Below, piece after piece: positions 9,889 through 20,062 of a stretch of DNA of 64,000 nt. The stretch is from contig NZ_JASISS010000012.1 in assembly GCF_030063195.1 (NCBI RefSeq), forward strand, positions 1 through 64,000, written 5' to 3'. Positions within the stretch are counted from its first letter, which is position 1. Each line of letters opens with the position of its first letter. Source of the DNA: Cryobacterium sp. PH31-AA6. GTDB taxonomy: Bacteria; Actinomycetota; Actinomycetes; Actinomycetales; Microbacteriaceae. Below the pieces are notes generated by a model, which did not search any database, was not told the origin of the DNA, and saw only the letters and a program-made list of their open reading frames with translations. The translations under genes and the position numbers were made by a program.

Positions 9889-10170
9889 ATGCCACGCAGT
9901 CTCAAGAAAGGCCCGTTCGTTGACGACCACCTGCTTCGCAAGGTTGTCAAGGCGAACGAAGCCAGTAGCAAGAACGTAATCAAGACCTGGTCGCGCCGTT
10001 CGATGATCATCCCCGGCATGCTCGGGCACACCATCGCGGTTCACGACGGACGCAAGCACATCCCGGTGTTCGTCACCGAGAGCATGGTCGGGCACAAGCT
10101 CGGCGAGTTCGCGCCCACCCGCACCTTCCGTGGTCACGTGAAGGACGACAAGAAGGGCCGTCGCCGCTAA
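9889..10170 (+). CDS. rpsS: 30S ribosomal protein S19
   Basis: S19 forms a complex with S13 in the 30S head and contacts the 50S bridge. The product is 93 residues, from [16 protein letters not shown] to [14 protein letters not shown], the usual length. A GGAGTAG sequence precedes the ATG. Confidence 0.97.
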   Translation: MPRSLKKGPFVDDHLLRKVVKANEASSKNVIKTWSRRSMIIPGMLGHTIAVHDGRKHIPVFVTESMVGHKLGEFAPTRTFRGHVKDDKKGRRR

Positions 10171-10196
10171 CGCGGTGACGTGAAGGAGGAGAAGAA

Positions 10197-10562
10197 ATGG
10201 TGGAGTCGATCGCACGCGTGCGTCACATCCGCGTTACCCCCCAGAAGGCTCGTCGCGTTGTCAACCTGATCCGCGGCAAGCAGGCACACGAGGCCCTGGG
10301 CATCCTGAAGTTCGCACCGCAGGGTGCGAGCGATCCGGTGTACAAGCTGGTTGCTTCGGCAATCGCCAACGCCCGGGTCAAGGCAGATGCAGCAAACACC
10401 TTCCTGGACGAGCAGGACCTGTTCGTCAGTCAGGCGTTCGTTGATGAGGGTACGACCCTCAAGCGTTTCCAGGCCCGAGCACAGGGTCGCGCATTCCAGA
10501 TCAAGAAGCGCACGAGCCACATCACTGTTGTGCTCGCCACTCCTGAGGAGGGTACGAAGTAA
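10197..10562 (+). CDS. rplV: 50S ribosomal protein L22
   Basis: L22 spans the 50S and its beta hairpin narrows the exit tunnel near the macrolide site. The product has 121 residues with [14 protein letters not shown] near the N-terminus and [17 protein letters not shown] residues near the end. AAGGAGGAG precedes an ATG at 10197 that is directly followed by a GTG codon. The stop overlaps the rpsC start. Confidence 0.97.
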   Translation: MVESIARVRHIRVTPQKARRVVNLIRGKQAHEALGILKFAPQGASDPVYKLVASAIANARVKADAANTFLDEQDLFVSQAFVDEGTTLKRFQARAQGRAFQIKKRTSHITVVLATPEEGTK

Positions 10563-11323
10563 TGGGTCAGAAAGTAAACCCCTACGGCTTCCGTCTGGGA
10601 ATCACGACCGACCACGTGTCGCGATGGTTCTCTGACTCGACGAAGCCCGGCCAGCGTTACAGCGACTTCGTCGCTGAAGACGTCAAGATCCGCCGACTGT
10701 TGAGCACCAGCCTCGACCGTGCCGGCGTGTCCCGCATCGAGATCGAGCGCACTCGTGACCGTGTTCGCGTCGACATTCACACCGCCCGTCCGGGCATTGT
10801 GATCGGTCGCCGCGGCGCGGAGGCCGAGCGCATCCGCTCCGACCTCGAAAAGCTCACCGCCAAGCAGATCCAGCTGAACATCCTCGAGGTCAAGAACCCC
10901 GAGGTCGACGCTCAGCTCGTCGCACAGGGCATCGCAGAGCAGCTCTCCGCTCGTGTGGCTTTCCGCCGCGCGATGCGTAAGGGCCTGCAGGGTGCCCAGC
11001 GCGCCGGCGCCAAGGGTGTTCGCATCCAGGTTTCCGGTCGCCTTGGTGGCGCCGAAATGAGCCGTTCGGAGTTCTACCGTGAGGGACGCGTGCCACTGCA
11101 CACCCTGCGCGCGAACATCGACTACGGCTTCTACGAAGCCAAGACCACCTTCGGCCGCATCGGCGTGAAGGTCTGGATCTACAAGGGCGACATCACCAAC
11201 AAGGAACTCGCTCGCGAGCAGGCCAACGCTAAGTCGACCCGCCCCGAACGACGTGACGACCGTCCCCGCCGCGCGCCCCGCGCAGAGGCAGCGGCACCGG
11301 TTGCAGCAGGAGTTGAGGCATAA
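10562..11323 (+). CDS. rpsC: 30S ribosomal protein S3
   Basis: S3 forms part of the mRNA entry pore. The 253-residue protein has an N-terminal KH-type RNA-binding domain ([11 protein letters not shown] at about 82-92) and a C-terminal S3 domain. It ends in a lineage-typical low-complexity tail of about 40 residues, rich in Arg, Ala and Pro ([18 protein letters not shown]). It overlaps rplV (TAATG) and precedes rplP by 2 bp. Confidence 0.97.
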   Translation: MGQKVNPYGFRLGITTDHVSRWFSDSTKPGQRYSDFVAEDVKIRRLLSTSLDRAGVSRIEIERTRDRVRVDIHTARPGIVIGRRGAEAERIRSDLEKLTAKQIQLNILEVKNPEVDAQLVAQGIAEQLSARVAFRRAMRKGLQGAQRAGAKGVRIQVSGRLGGAEMSRSEFYREGRVPLHTLRANIDYGFYEAKTTFGRIGVKVWIYKGDITNKELAREQANAKSTRPERRDDRPRRAPRAEAAAPVAAGVEA

Positions 11324-11325
11324 CC

Positions 11326-11744
<419 letters not shown>

Positions 11745-11745
<1 letters not shown>

Positions 11746-12092
11746 TGGCGATCGGATCCAAGGAGCTCGCCTCGGTCGAGCTCGACACTTTTGAAAATGA
11801 GCGACTGTTCGACGAGCTGAAGAAGGCGAAGGAAGAACTGTTCAACCTTCGCTTCCAGTCGGCCACCGGCCAGCTCGAAAGCCACGGCCGCCTCCGCGCG
11901 GTCAAGCGCGACATCGCTCGCATCTACACGGTTCTCCGTGAGCGCGAGTTGGGCATTCGCCCGACTCCCGTGCCCGTCGAGGCCCCCGCGAAGGCGGAAA
12001 AGGCCGAGAAGAAGACCAAGAAGGCCAAGCCTGCAGTCGAGTCGGTTGACGACACCGCTGCGGCAGACGTCGACGAGAAGAAGGAGGCCTAG
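11745..12092 (+). CDS. rpmC: 50S ribosomal protein L29 with acidic/lysine-rich tail
   Basis: L29 lies near the tunnel exit next to L23. The conserved core is the first 70 residues ([20 protein letters not shown] about 26-45, then [20 protein letters not shown] helix). The 115-residue product is longer than the usual 65-75 because of a C-terminal tail rich in Lys, Ala, Glu and Asp (about 75-115). I chose the ATG at 11745, which overlaps the rplP stop; an in-frame extension upstream lies inside rplP. Confidence 0.95.
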
Positions 12093-12094
12093 TC

Positions 12095-12394
12095 ATGGCG
12101 AAGACTGACGATAAGGTCGTCGCTGCCGAGGCTGAGGCTCTCGTTCGCGGCTACCGCAAGACGCTGCGTGGTTACGTGACCAGCGACAAGATGGAAAAGA
12201 CCATCGTTGTCGAGGTCGAAGACCGCGTGAAGCACCCCCTGTACGGCAAGGTCATCCGCCGTACGTCCAAGCTGAAGGCTCACGACGAGGCGAACATCGC
12301 CGGCGTCGGCGACCTGGTCCTGATCAGTGAGACCCGTCCGCTCAGCGCCTCCAAGCGCTGGCGCCTGGTCGAGATCCTCGAGAAGGCCAAGTAA
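12095..12394 (+). CDS. rpsQ: 30S ribosomal protein S17
   Basis: S17 binds 16S rRNA as a primary assembly protein. The 99-residue product has an OB-fold core beginning [19 protein letters not shown] (about 19-37), with the conserved [20 protein letters not shown] stretch (about 72-91). AAGGAGG precedes its ATG at the end of rpmC. Confidence 0.97.
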   Translation: MAKTDDKVVAAEAEALVRGYRKTLRGYVTSDKMEKTIVVEVEDRVKHPLYGKVIRRTSKLKAHDEANIAGVGDLVLISETRPLSASKRWRLVEILEKAK

Positions 12395-12427
12395 GCCTCG
12401 CGCTTGCTTGATAGAAGGAGTTAAAAA

Positions 12428-12796
12428 GTGCTTCAGCAAGAGTCACGACTCAAGGTTGCCGACAACACGGGTGCCAAGGAACTGTTGACCATTCGCGTGC
12501 TCGGCGGCTCAGGCCGTCGTTACGCCGGACTGGGCGACACGATTGTCGCCACGGTCAAGGATGCGATCCCCGGCGGCAACGTCAAGAAGGGCGACGTCGT
12601 CAAGGCCGTCGTCGTTCGCGTCAAAAAGCAGACCCGTCGTTCAGACGGTTCGTACATCAAGTTCGATGAGAACGCCGCAGTGATTTTGAAGAACGAGGGT
12701 GACCCTCGCGGTACCCGAATCTTCGGACCGGTCGGTCGCGAACTTCGCGACAAGAAGTTCATGAAGATCATCTCGTTGGCACCGGAGGTTATCTAA
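12428..12796 (+). CDS. rplN: 50S ribosomal protein L14
   Basis: L14 is a beta-barrel protein at the subunit interface. The 122-residue product starts [18 protein letters not shown] and ends [10 protein letters not shown], matching the family throughout. It begins with GTG at 12428, preceded by GAAGGAG. Many schemes mark this gene as the start of the spc operon; the 33-bp gap after rpsQ shows no obvious promoter. Confidence 0.98.
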   Translation: MLQQESRLKVADNTGAKELLTIRVLGGSGRRYAGLGDTIVATVKDAIPGGNVKKGDVVKAVVVRVKKQTRRSDGSYIKFDENAAVILKNEGDPRGTRIFGPVGRELRDKKFMKIISLAPEVI

Positions 12797-12799
12797 ATC

Positions 12800-13159
12800 A
12801 TGGCCAGACTCAAAAAGGGTGACCTCGTTCAGGTCATCACCGGCCGCACTCAGGCCCGCGGCGGCGACCGTGGCAAGCAGGGCAAGGTCATCGCAGTGCT
12901 CACGGAGAAGAACCGCGTCCTCGTAGAGGGCATCAACTTCGTCACGAAGCACGTTCGCGTCGGCCAGACCCAGCGCGGCACCAAGACCGGCGGCATCGAG
13001 ACCATGGAGGCGCCGATTCACGTGTCCAACGTGGCCCTCGTCGACCCGGAGACCAAGAAGCCGACTCGCGTCGGCGTCCGCCTCGAGGACGTAACGAAGG
13101 ACGGGGTCACCAAGACCGTCCGCATCCGTTACGCCAAGAAGTCAGGGAAGGACCTCTGA
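12800..13159 (+). CDS. rplX: 50S ribosomal protein L24
   Basis: L24 initiates 50S assembly and sits near the tunnel exit. The product has 119 residues with an N-terminal KOW motif ([26 protein letters not shown], about 5-30; only parts are diagnostic). It starts 3 bp after rplN and its stop overlaps the rplE start (TGATG). Confidence 0.97.
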   Translation: MARLKKGDLVQVITGRTQARGGDRGKQGKVIAVLTEKNRVLVEGINFVTKHVRVGQTQRGTKTGGIETMEAPIHVSNVALVDPETKKPTRVGVRLEDVTKDGVTKTVRIRYAKKSGKDL

Positions 13160-13761
13160 TGACCGACACTGCAGTAGCAGCGCCCGAAGCAACCGACCCG
13201 GCAGCACTGCCGCGCCTGAAGCAGAAGTACCGCGATGAGATCTCCGCCCAGCTCAGCAAGGACCTCGGCTTCACCAACGTTCACCAGGTTCCGAACCTGG
13301 TCAAGATCGTTGTGAACATGGGTGTCGGCGAGGCAGCACGCGACGGCAAGATCATGGATGGCGCCGTCGCCGACCTCACCAAGATCACCGGTCAGAAGCC
13401 GCAGGTCACCAAGGCACGCAAGTCGATCGCGCAGTTCAAACTGCGTGAAGGACAGCCCATTGGCACGCACGTCACACTTCGTGGCGACCGCATGTGGGAG
13501 TTCCTCGACCGGCTGCTCAGCCTCGCGCTTCCCCGTATCCGTGACTTCCGCGGTCTGTCGGACAAGCAGTTCGATGGCAGCGGTAACTACACCTTCGGTC
13601 TCACCGAGCAGGTCATGTTCCACGAGATCGACCAGGACCGGATCGACCGTATCCGCGGTATGGATATCACGGTTGTGACGACGGCCAAGAACAACGACGA
13701 AGGACGCGCGCTGCTCAAGGCGCTGGGCTTCCCGTTCAAGACGGCCGAAAACACCAAGTAA
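13159..13761 (+). CDS. rplE: 50S ribosomal protein L5
   Basis: L5 binds 5S rRNA in the central protuberance and contacts P-site tRNA. The 200-residue product includes [16 protein letters not shown] (about 50-65) and the C-terminal [19 protein letters not shown]. There is a short N-terminal extension (about 15 residues). In many actinobacteria a 61-residue S14 gene follows; here there is instead a 118-bp gap with a strong hairpin. Confidence 0.97.
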   Translation: MTDTAVAAPEATDPAALPRLKQKYRDEISAQLSKDLGFTNVHQVPNLVKIVVNMGVGEAARDGKIMDGAVADLTKITGQKPQVTKARKSIAQFKLREGQPIGTHVTLRGDRMWEFLDRLLSLALPRIRDFRGLSDKQFDGSGNYTFGLTEQVMFHEIDQDRIDRIRGMDITVVTTAKNNDEGRALLKALGFPFKTAENTK

Positions 13762-13791
13762 AGTAGCTTCGGCTCCTTGTAGTACACCCCG

Positions 13792-13815
13792 GGGGCTGGA
13801 CAACCGTCCAGCCCC
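13792..13815 (+). promoter_or_regulatory. Perfect 10-bp hairpin between rplE and rpsH
   Basis: GGGGCTGGAC (13792-13801) pairs perfectly with GTCCAGCCCC (13806-13815) around AACC. No T tract follows, so it is not a standard terminator. It sits where rpsN is often found and may be a processing site, an attenuator or a binding site for a ribosomal protein. Confidence 0.6.
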
Positions 13816-13879
13816 ACAACGACCAAGGTCGTCATCCGTGTAACGGATGAACGAAACCAGGCGAGAAAGGCACCACAAA

Positions 13880-14278
13880 ATGACAATGACAGATCCGGTC
13901 GCAGACATGCTGACCAGACTGCGCAACGCTAACTCGGCGTTTCACGACACCGTGTCCATGCCGCACAGCAAGCTCAAGGCGAACATCGCAGACATCCTCA
14001 AGGCCCAGGGTTACATCTCGGCTTGGGACGTCAAGGATGCAGAGGTCGGAAAGACCCTCACGCTCAACCTCAAGTTCGGTCCGAACCGCGAGCGCTCCAT
14101 CGTAGGCATCAAGCGGGTTTCCAAGCCCGGCCTGCGCGTGTACGCAAAGTCGACCGAAATCCCCACCGTTCTCGGTGGCCTCGGCGTTGCCATCCTGTCC
14201 ACCTCCAGCGGTCTGCTCACCGACCGCCAGGCCGAGAAGAAGGGCGTAGGCGGAGAAGTTCTCGCCTACGTGTGGTAG
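13880..14278 (+). CDS. rpsH: 30S ribosomal protein S8
   Basis: S8 binds the central domain of 16S rRNA; in enterobacteria it also represses the spc operon. With the ATG at 13880 the product has 132 residues ([20 protein letters not shown]...), the family length. An upstream in-frame ATG at 13847 would add 11 unlikely residues and has no ribosome-binding site, while AGAAAGG lies before 13880. It is followed after 6 bp by rplF. Confidence 0.96.
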   Translation: MTMTDPVADMLTRLRNANSAFHDTVSMPHSKLKANIADILKAQGYISAWDVKDAEVGKTLTLNLKFGPNRERSIVGIKRVSKPGLRVYAKSTEIPTVLGGLGVAILSTSSGLLTDRQAEKKGVGGEVLAYVW

Positions 14279-14284
14279 TCGACG

Positions 14285-14821
14285 ATGTCACGTATTGGAA
14301 GACTTCCCATCCCGATTCCCGCGGATGTCACCGTAGTCACTGAAGGCCAGGCCGTCAGCGTCAAGGGCCCGAAGGGTGAGCTCGCGCTCACCGTCGCGAA
14401 GCCCATCGAGGTCAAGATCGAGGACGGCCATGTTGTCGTCACTCGCCCGAACGACGAGCGCGACTCGCGTTCGCTGCACGGACTGACCCGCACGCTGATC
14501 GCCAACCAGATCATCGGGGTGACCACGGGCTACACCAAGTCCCTCGAGATCGTCGGTACCGGTTACCGCGTCGCCCAGAAGGGCAGCTCGATCGAGTTCG
14601 CCCTCGGCTTCTCGCACCCGGTCCTCGTCGAGGCACCTGCCGGCATCACCCTCACCGTCGAGAGCGTAAACCGCCTCACGGTCGGTGGCATCGACAAGCA
14701 GGCCGTCGGCGAGGTTGCCGCCAATATCCGTAAGATTCGCAAGCCGGAGCCCTACAAGGGCAAGGGTGTGCGTTACGCCGGCGAGATTGTTCGCCGCAAG
14801 GCCGGAAAGAGTGGTAAGTAA
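14285..14821 (+). CDS. rplF: 50S ribosomal protein L6
   Basis: L6 lies near the sarcin-ricin loop and supports factor binding. The 178-residue product consists of two repeated domains (about 1-82 and 83-178). [12 protein letters not shown] at the start and [18 protein letters not shown] near the end are diagnostic. Confidence 0.97.
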   Translation: MSRIGRLPIPIPADVTVVTEGQAVSVKGPKGELALTVAKPIEVKIEDGHVVVTRPNDERDSRSLHGLTRTLIANQIIGVTTGYTKSLEIVGTGYRVAQKGSSIEFALGFSHPVLVEAPAGITLTVESVNRLTVGGIDKQAVGEVAANIRKIRKPEPYKGKGVRYAGEIVRRKAGKSGK

Positions 14822-14823
14822 CC

Positions 14824-15195
14824 ATGGGTCTCGGAACTAGAGGTAAGAGCAAGGCTGCTGCCCGCGGACGCAGGCACACACGTCTTCGCAAGAAGATCGA
14901 GGGGACTGCGCTTCGTCCGCGTCTCGTCGTGACCCGTTCGGCTCGCCACGTGTTCGTGCAGGTCGTCGATGACAGCAAGGGCTTCACCCTTGCGTCGGCG
15001 TCCACGCTCGAAGACGGTCTGCGCACCTTCGATGGTGACAAGACCGCCAAGGCCCGCAAGGTCGGCGAGCTCGTCGCCGAGCGTGCGAAGGCCGCCGGTA
15101 TCGAAGCCGTCGTATTTGACCGTGGCGGCAGCAAGTACGCGGGACGCGTCGCTGCCATCGCCGAGGGAGCTCGAGAGGGTGGATTGAACCTGTGA
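14824..15195 (+). CDS. rplR: 50S ribosomal protein L18
   Basis: L18 binds 5S rRNA together with L5. The product is 123 residues, with [17 protein letters not shown] (about 20-36) and the C-terminal [20 protein letters not shown]. Its TGA stop overlaps the GTG start of rpsE by four bases (GTGA). Confidence 0.97.
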   Translation: MGLGTRGKSKAAARGRRHTRLRKKIEGTALRPRLVVTRSARHVFVQVVDDSKGFTLASASTLEDGLRTFDGDKTAKARKVGELVAERAKAAGIEAVVFDRGGSKYAGRVAAIAEGAREGGLNL

Positions 15196-15902
15196 GCACT
15201 GAAACTGCAAGCACAGCAACAAAGGAGAACGTGGTGGCCGCTGAGGCACCCGTCGAAACTGCTGCGTCAACGACGCCCCCGCAGAACGAGCCTCGTGAGG
15301 CTCGTCGTGGTGGCCGTGAGCGCAACCCCAACAAGGACCGCGGTAGCCGCGATGCCGACAAGAGCCAGTTCCTGGAGCGCGTCGTCACCATCAACCGGGT
15401 GTCCAAGGTCGTCAAGGGTGGTCGTCGCTTCAGCTTCACCGCCCTCGTCGTCGTCGGAGACGGCAACGGACTGGTCGGAGTCGGCTACGGCAAGGCACGC
15501 GAAGTGCCTACCGCGATCTCCAAGGGTGTCGAGGAAGCGAAGAAGAACTTCTTCCGCGTTCCCCGCGTTGGCCTGACCATCCCGCACCCCGTCCAGGGTG
15601 AGGCCGCGGCCGGCGTCGTTCTGCTCCGTCCGGCTGCAGCAGGTACCGGCGTTATCGCCGGTGGCCCGGTGCGCGCCGTTCTCGAGTGCGCCGGCATCCA
15701 CGACGTGCTGAGCAAGTCGCTCGGTTCGTCGAACACCATCAACATCGTCCACGCCACCGTCGAGGCCCTGCACCAGCTCGAAGAGCCGCGTGCGGTTGCG
15801 GCTCGTCGTGGCCTCGCGTACGAAGACGTCGCTCCGGCACGTTTCCTGCGTGCCGACGCCGCAGCGGCAGCAGCCGCTGCAGCAGCAAAGGCAGGTGCCT
15901 GA
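15192..15902 (+). CDS. rpsE: 30S ribosomal protein S5 with both ends extended
   Basis: S5 helps form the mRNA entry tunnel and influences decoding fidelity. The core (about 58-210) contains [20 protein letters not shown], the double-stranded-RNA-binding-like fold, and the [16 protein letters not shown] helix. At 236 residues it is much longer than the usual 160-170, owing to an Ala/Thr/Glu-rich N-terminal extension of nearly 60 residues and an alanine run at the C-terminus. The GTG start overlaps rplR and the stop overlaps rpmD. Confidence 0.96.
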   Translation: MSTETASTATKENVVAAEAPVETAASTTPPQNEPREARRGGRERNPNKDRGSRDADKSQFLERVVTINRVSKVVKGGRRFSFTALVVVGDGNGLVGVGYGKAREVPTAISKGVEEAKKNFFRVPRVGLTIPHPVQGEAAAGVVLLRPAAAGTGVIAGGPVRAVLECAGIHDVLSKSLGSSNTINIVHATVEALHQLEEPRAVAARRGLAYEDVAPARFLRADAAAAAAAAAAKAGA

Positions 15903-16084
15903 TGGCTCGCCTCAAAGTGACACAGATCAAGTCCAAAATTAGTGAGAAGCAGAACCAGCGCGACACGCTTCGCAGCCTGGGTCTTCGACGCATTGGCGCC
16001 GTGGTTATTCGCGAGGACAACTCGCAGAACCGTGGCTACGTCAACACCGTCGCTCACCTTGTCAAGGTCGAGGAGATCGAGTAA
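15902..16084 (+). CDS. rpmD: 50S ribosomal protein L30
   Basis: L30 is a small 50S protein present in most actinobacteria. The 60-residue product [20 protein letters not shown]... has the conserved [11 protein letters not shown] segment (about 22-32). The ATG at 15902 overlaps the rpsE stop (TGATG), and the TAA overlaps the rplO start, so I prefer it to longer in-frame readings that lie inside rpsE. Confidence 0.96.
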   Translation: MARLKVTQIKSKISEKQNQRDTLRSLGLRRIGAVVIREDNSQNRGYVNTVAHLVKVEEIE

Positions 16085-16647
16085 TGGCTGACGAGAAGGA
16101 AGCTGTCAAGAAGACAGCAGCCAAGCCCGCCACTGAGAAGAAGGCCGCAGCCCCCAAGAAGGCTGCTGCCGCCAAGGTTGCCGTCAAGGCTGCTCCGGCC
16201 GAAAAGCGCGAGCAGGTCCTGAAGGTGCACCACCTTCGTCCGGCCGCCGGCGCCAAGAAGTCGCGTCAGCGCGTTGGCCGTGGTGAAGGATCCAAGGGTA
16301 AGACCGCGGGTCGTGGCACCAAGGGCACGAAGGCACGCTACAACGTGCGCGTCGGGTTCGAGGGTGGGCAGATGCCTCTGCACATGCGCACCCCGAAGCT
16401 GCGCGGGTTCAAGAACCCGTTCCGCGTCGAATACCAGGTTGTCAACCTGGAGAAGCTGGCCGAGCTCTACCCGAACGGCGGCGATGTAACCATCGCCGAT
16501 CTGGTCGCCAAGGGCGCGGTTCGCGACAACGAGAAGGTCAAGGTTCTCGGCAACGGTGACATTGCCGTTAAGCTGAACATTGCGGTGGACAAGGTCTCCG
16601 GCTCAGCAGAGCAGAAGATCGTCGCTGCAGGTGGCTCAATCAAGTAA
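16084..16647 (+). CDS. rplO: 50S ribosomal protein L15 with Ala/Lys-rich N-terminal extension
   Basis: L15 is a late-assembly 50S protein. The core starts near residue 44 ([20 protein letters not shown]) and contains the [21 protein letters not shown] arginine/glycine-rich segment (about 63-83). The 187-residue length reflects an N-terminal extension of about 43 residues of Ala, Lys and Pro, resembling histone-like tails. The start overlaps rpmD (TAATG), which supports including the extension. Confidence 0.95.
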   Translation: MADEKEAVKKTAAKPATEKKAAAPKKAAAAKVAVKAAPAEKREQVLKVHHLRPAAGAKKSRQRVGRGEGSKGKTAGRGTKGTKARYNVRVGFEGGQMPLHMRTPKLRGFKNPFRVEYQVVNLEKLAELYPNGGDVTIADLVAKGAVRDNEKVKVLGNGDIAVKLNIAVDKVSGSAEQKIVAAGGSIK

Positions 16648-16663
16648 GACCGTCGACGCTGAG

Positions 16664-16724
16664 CGAGCTTGTCGAGGCCACCAATCGGAACTTTTTCGAT
16701 GCTGGTCTCGACAAGCTCGTTTTT
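16664..16724 (+). terminator. Terminator-like hairpin between rplO and secY
   Basis: CGAGCTTGTCGAGGCCA (16664-16680) pairs with TGGTCTCGACAAGCTCG (16703-16719), 17 bp with one G-U, followed at once by five T (16720-16724). The arms are the CGAGCTTGTCGAG motif found between genes elsewhere. It may be a partial terminator that lowers secY-adk-map expression relative to the ribosomal genes. Confidence 0.7.
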
Positions 16725-16746
16725 CACGTTATTAACTGGAGGCATT

Positions 16747-18069
16747 GTGTTCAGCGCCATTGCGCGGATATTCCGCACGCCCGACCTTCGCAAGAAAATC
16801 GGGTTCAGCCTGGGGATCGTTGCCCTGTTCCGTCTGGGCTCATTCATCCCGGCGCCCTTCGTGGACTTCGGCAACGTGCAAGCGTGTCTTGCCGCGAACC
16901 AGGGAACCAGCGGCCTCTATGAGCTCGTCAACCTGTTCAGCGGTGGCGCACTGCTGCAGCTGTCCGTTTTCGCGCTGGGCATCATGCCGTACATCACGGC
17001 CTCGATCATCGTGCAGCTGCTGCGCGTGGTCATCCCACACTTTGAAACCCTCTACAAGGAGGGCGCGTCCGGTCAGAGCACCCTGACCCAGTACACGCGC
17101 TACCTGACGATCGCGCTCGGCATCCTCCAGTCGACGACGCTGATCACCGTGGCCCGCAGTGGAGCGCTCTTCGGCACCTCGGCCAGCTCCGAGTGCTCGC
17201 AGCTCATCACCAATGACGCCTGGTACGCCATCATGCTGATGGTCATCACCATGACCGCCGGCACCGGCGTGATCATGTGGATGGGCGAGCTCATCACCGA
17301 GCGCGGCATCGGCAACGGCATGTCCCTCCTGATCTTCACCTCGATCGCGGCACGTTTCCCGAGCTCGCTCGGCGCGATCGGCACGCAGAAGGGCATCGAC
17401 GTCCTCCTGATCGTGCTCGTCATCGGATTGTTCGTTGTGGCCGCCGTCGTCTTCGTCGAACAATCGCAGCGACGCATCCCCGTGCAATACGCCAAACGGA
17501 TGGTCGGCCGTCGCACCTACGGCGGGAATAACACCTACATCCCGATCAAGGTGAACATGGCCGGCGTCGTGCCCGTCATCTTCGCTTCGTCGCTGCTGTA
17601 CCTGCCCGCCCTGATCGCCCAGTTCAACCAGCCCGCCGCGGGCCAGGCGTCCGCCGCCTGGGTGACCTGGGTCACCAACAACCTGACCAAGGGCGACCAC
17701 CCGCTCTACATGGCGATGTACTTCCTGCTCATCGTCGGGTTCACCTACTTCTACGTCGCCATCACCTTCAACCCTGAAGAGGTCGCCGACAACATGAAGA
17801 AGTACGGCGGGTTCATCCCCGGCATCCGTGCCGGTCGACCGACCGCCGAGTACCTCGACTTCGTGCTCACCCGGGTGACCCTGCCCGGCGCGCTCTACCT
17901 CGGATTGGTCGCGCTGCTCCCGCTGCTCGCCTTCTCGGCCATCGGCGCGGATCAGAACTTCCCGTTCGGTGGCGCCAGCATCCTGATCATCGTCGGTGTC
18001 GGACTCGAGACGGTCAAACAGATCGACTCGCAGCTCCAGCAGCGACACTACGAAGGGCTCCTCCGATGA
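16747..18069 (+). CDS. secY: Preprotein translocase subunit SecY
   Basis: SecY forms the protein-conducting channel of the Sec translocon in the cytoplasmic membrane. The 440-residue product has about ten hydrophobic segments and family landmarks such as [15 protein letters not shown] (about 186-200) and [20 protein letters not shown]. The GTG at 16747 is preceded by GGAGG (16738-16742); earlier in-frame ATGs fall in the terminator-like region and are unlikely. The stop overlaps adk (ATGA). Confidence 0.97.
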   Translation: MFSAIARIFRTPDLRKKIGFSLGIVALFRLGSFIPAPFVDFGNVQACLAANQGTSGLYELVNLFSGGALLQLSVFALGIMPYITASIIVQLLRVVIPHFETLYKEGASGQSTLTQYTRYLTIALGILQSTTLITVARSGALFGTSASSECSQLITNDAWYAIMLMVITMTAGTGVIMWMGELITERGIGNGMSLLIFTSIAARFPSSLGAIGTQKGIDVLLIVLVIGLFVVAAVVFVEQSQRRIPVQYAKRMVGRRTYGGNNTYIPIKVNMAGVVPVIFASSLLYLPALIAQFNQPAAGQASAAWVTWVTNNLTKGDHPLYMAMYFLLIVGFTYFYVAITFNPEEVADNMKKYGGFIPGIRAGRPTAEYLDFVLTRVTLPGALYLGLVALLPLLAFSAIGADQNFPFGGASILIIVGVGLETVKQIDSQLQQRHYEGLLR

Positions 18070-18650
18070 CCCGTCTTCTCGTGATTGGCCCGCCCGGCGC
18101 GGGCAAGGGCACCCAGGCGGAAAGGATGGCGGCAGCCTTCTCCATCCCGGCCATCTCCACCGGCGACATCTTCCGCTACAACGTCAAGAACAAGACCCCG
18201 CTCGGCGTGCAGGTGCAGGAGTTCATCGACGCCGGCAAGTACGTGCCGGACTCCCTGACGAACGAGATCGTCGGCGACCGCCTGAGCCAGCCGGATGTCG
18301 CGGCGGGCTTCCTGCTCGACGGCTATCCGCGCACCCAGGACCAGGTGCAGGAGCTGGACCGCCTGCTCGCGGCCACCGGCGCCCCGCTCGACGTCGTCGT
18401 GCAGATCGTCGCCGACACCGAGGAGGTCGTCGCACGGCTCCTCAAGCGCGCTGCGGAGCAGGGGAGGGCCGATGACACGGCCGAGGTCATCCGGCACCGG
18501 CTCGACGTCTACGCGGAGCAGACGGCGCCGCTGATCGACATCTACGGCTCCCGCGGCATTGTCGTCACGGTCGACGGCCTGGGCGCGGTCGACGAGGTCA
18601 CCACCCGCATCCTCGACGCCCTCGCCGAGCGCGGCATCCACGCAGCCTGA
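18066..18650 (+). CDS. adk: Adenylate kinase
   Basis: It interconverts AMP + ATP with 2 ADP in the cytosol. The 194-residue protein has the P-loop GPPGAGKGT (8-16), the DGYPRT segment (about 84-89) and a short LID with no zinc-binding cysteines, the short-form typical of actinobacteria. The ATG overlaps the secY stop by four bases, so secY and adk are probably coupled. Confidence 0.97.
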   Translation: MTRLLVIGPPGAGKGTQAERMAAAFSIPAISTGDIFRYNVKNKTPLGVQVQEFIDAGKYVPDSLTNEIVGDRLSQPDVAAGFLLDGYPRTQDQVQELDRLLAATGAPLDVVVQIVADTEEVVARLLKRAAEQGRADDTAEVIRHRLDVYAEQTAPLIDIYGSRGIVVTVDGLGAVDEVTTRILDALAERGIHAA

Positions 18651-18735
18651 GGCGCCGGCCGCAACACACGCTGACCGGGTCGACTCGACCGGCCGTTCAC
18701 GCACGACAATCACGCAGCATGCAGGGATTTTCATC

Positions 18736-19566
18736 ATGAGCCTTCGACGTTCCATCTATAAGTCGCCGGCGCAGATGCGACTCATGCTGGCGCCCGGCCT
18801 GGCCACCGCCGCGTCCCTCGAGGCCGCGCGCGCCGCCATCCGTGCCGGGGCGACGACCCTGGAGATCGACGCCGCCGCCGAGGCCGCCATCGTGGCCCTG
18901 GGCGGGCAGCCGAACTTCAAGCTCGAGCAGGGCTACCACCACACGGTCTGCGCTTCCGTGAACGATGACGTCGTGCACGGCATCCCGGGTGGACGCATCC
19001 TCGGTGCCGGTGACCTCGTGTCGATCGACAGTGGCGCGATCATCGACGGCTGGAACGGCGACGCCGCGTTCAGCTTCGTGATCCCCGACCCGAGCCGACC
19101 CGACGTCGTCGCGGAACGCCAGCGTCTCTCCGACGTGACCGAGCAGTCGCTCTGGCACGGCATCGCCCGGCTCGCCGTCGCGCGGCACCTCAACGAGGTC
19201 GGCGAGGCCATCGAGGACTACGTCGAGTCCCAGGGCGAGTACGGCATCCTCACCGACTACGTCGGCCACGGCATCGGACGTTCCATGCACGAGGCTCCGC
19301 CGGTGTTCAACTACCGGGTGCGTCAGAAGGGCCCGGATGTCAAGCCCGGCCTGGTCGTGGCCATCGAGCCGATGGTTGTGCTCGGCTCGATCGAAACCTA
19401 CGTGCGCGAGGACGACTGGACCGTCGCTACGAGCGACGGCAAGGCCGCCGCACACTGGGAACACAGCGTCGCCGTGCACAAGGACGGCATCTGGGTGCTC
19501 ACCGCCCCGGACGGCGGAGCCGCCGCCCTCGCCCCCCTCGGCATCACCCCGGTCCCCCTCCAGTAG
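18736..19566 (+). CDS. map: Methionine aminopeptidase type I
   Basis: It removes N-terminal methionine from nascent proteins. Metal ligands of the pita-bread fold are present at Asp98, Asp109, His178 (GHGIG), Glu211 (AIEPM) and Glu242 (WEHS). I chose the ATG at 18736 (276 residues, beginning MSLRRSIYKSP); further in-frame codons upstream lie in adk. It is the last gene of this ribosomal stretch before a sugar cassette; infA follows only 6.2 kb later. Confidence 0.96.
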   Translation: MSLRRSIYKSPAQMRLMLAPGLATAASLEAARAAIRAGATTLEIDAAAEAAIVALGGQPNFKLEQGYHHTVCASVNDDVVHGIPGGRILGAGDLVSIDSGAIIDGWNGDAAFSFVIPDPSRPDVVAERQRLSDVTEQSLWHGIARLAVARHLNEVGEAIEDYVESQGEYGILTDYVGHGIGRSMHEAPPVFNYRVRQKGPDVKPGLVVAIEPMVVLGSIETYVREDDWTVATSDGKAAAHWEHSVAVHKDGIWVLTAPDGGAAALAPLGITPVPLQ

Positions 19567-19569
19567 GTT

Positions 19570-19632
19570 CCGCGAAAGTGCACTTTTGGCCCCTTCCGCA
19601 CGCTGGAAAGGGCGAAAAGTGCACTTTCGCGG
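19570..19632. repeat. 63-bp near-perfect palindrome after map
   Basis: Positions 19570-19597 pair with 19605-19632 with only two mismatches around a 7-nt loop. Each arm contains AAAGTGCACTTT, itself a palindrome. It begins 4 bp after the map stop, so it can act as a U-less terminator, but its length suggests a dispersed palindromic element. Confidence 0.85.
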
Positions 19633-19728
19633 ATCGGGGGAGCCGGGGGGAGCGCGGTGGTCGCGGCGGGGCGGCGGAAGCGAGAGGATTGAGGTGGGTA
19701 GAACCCGCCAAGAGAAAAGAGCACGTCA

Positions 19729-20058
19729 ATGAAGATCCTCGTCGTTTGTGGTGCTGGAGCCTCCAGCGCCTTCGTGGCCCACCGTGTGCGTCATACGGCA
19801 ACCGAACGTGGTCTTGAGGTGTCGGTGCACGCTGGTAGCGAGTCCGACCTCCCCGGGTCGCTCGGCCCGATCGACGTGCTGCTCGTCGGTCCGTACCTGG
19901 CGCCTCGCTACGAGAGGATCCGTGCGCTGGCGATCAAGGCGGGTGTGGGGATCGCGCTCCTCCCCGACACGGTCTTCGCGTCCCAGAACGGCGATGAAGC
20001 CCTCGACGCTGCGATCTACGCGTTCAAGTCCCGCAGCTGGGATGCCGCCCCGGCCTGA
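19729..20058 (+). CDS. Stand-alone PTS EIIB protein, lactose/cellobiose type
   Basis: The 109-residue protein begins MKILVVCGAGASS, the phosphocysteine P-loop of EIIB domains, with the active Cys at residue 7, and is of single-domain length. No EIIA or EIIC of the same family adjoins it. It closely resembles the 107-residue protein at 22129 (VVCGAGASS, AGSESDLP, DVLLVGP, LAPR, ALLP), so the pair arose by duplication. It converges on the regulator gene with a gap of only 4 bp. Possible roles are phosphoryl relay to an unlinked permease or to the regulator next door. Confidence 0.85.
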   Translation: MKILVVCGAGASSAFVAHRVRHTATERGLEVSVHAGSESDLPGSLGPIDVLLVGPYLAPRYERIRALAIKAGVGIALLPDTVFASQNGDEALDAAIYAFKSRSWDAAPA

Positions 20059-20062
20059 ACCG

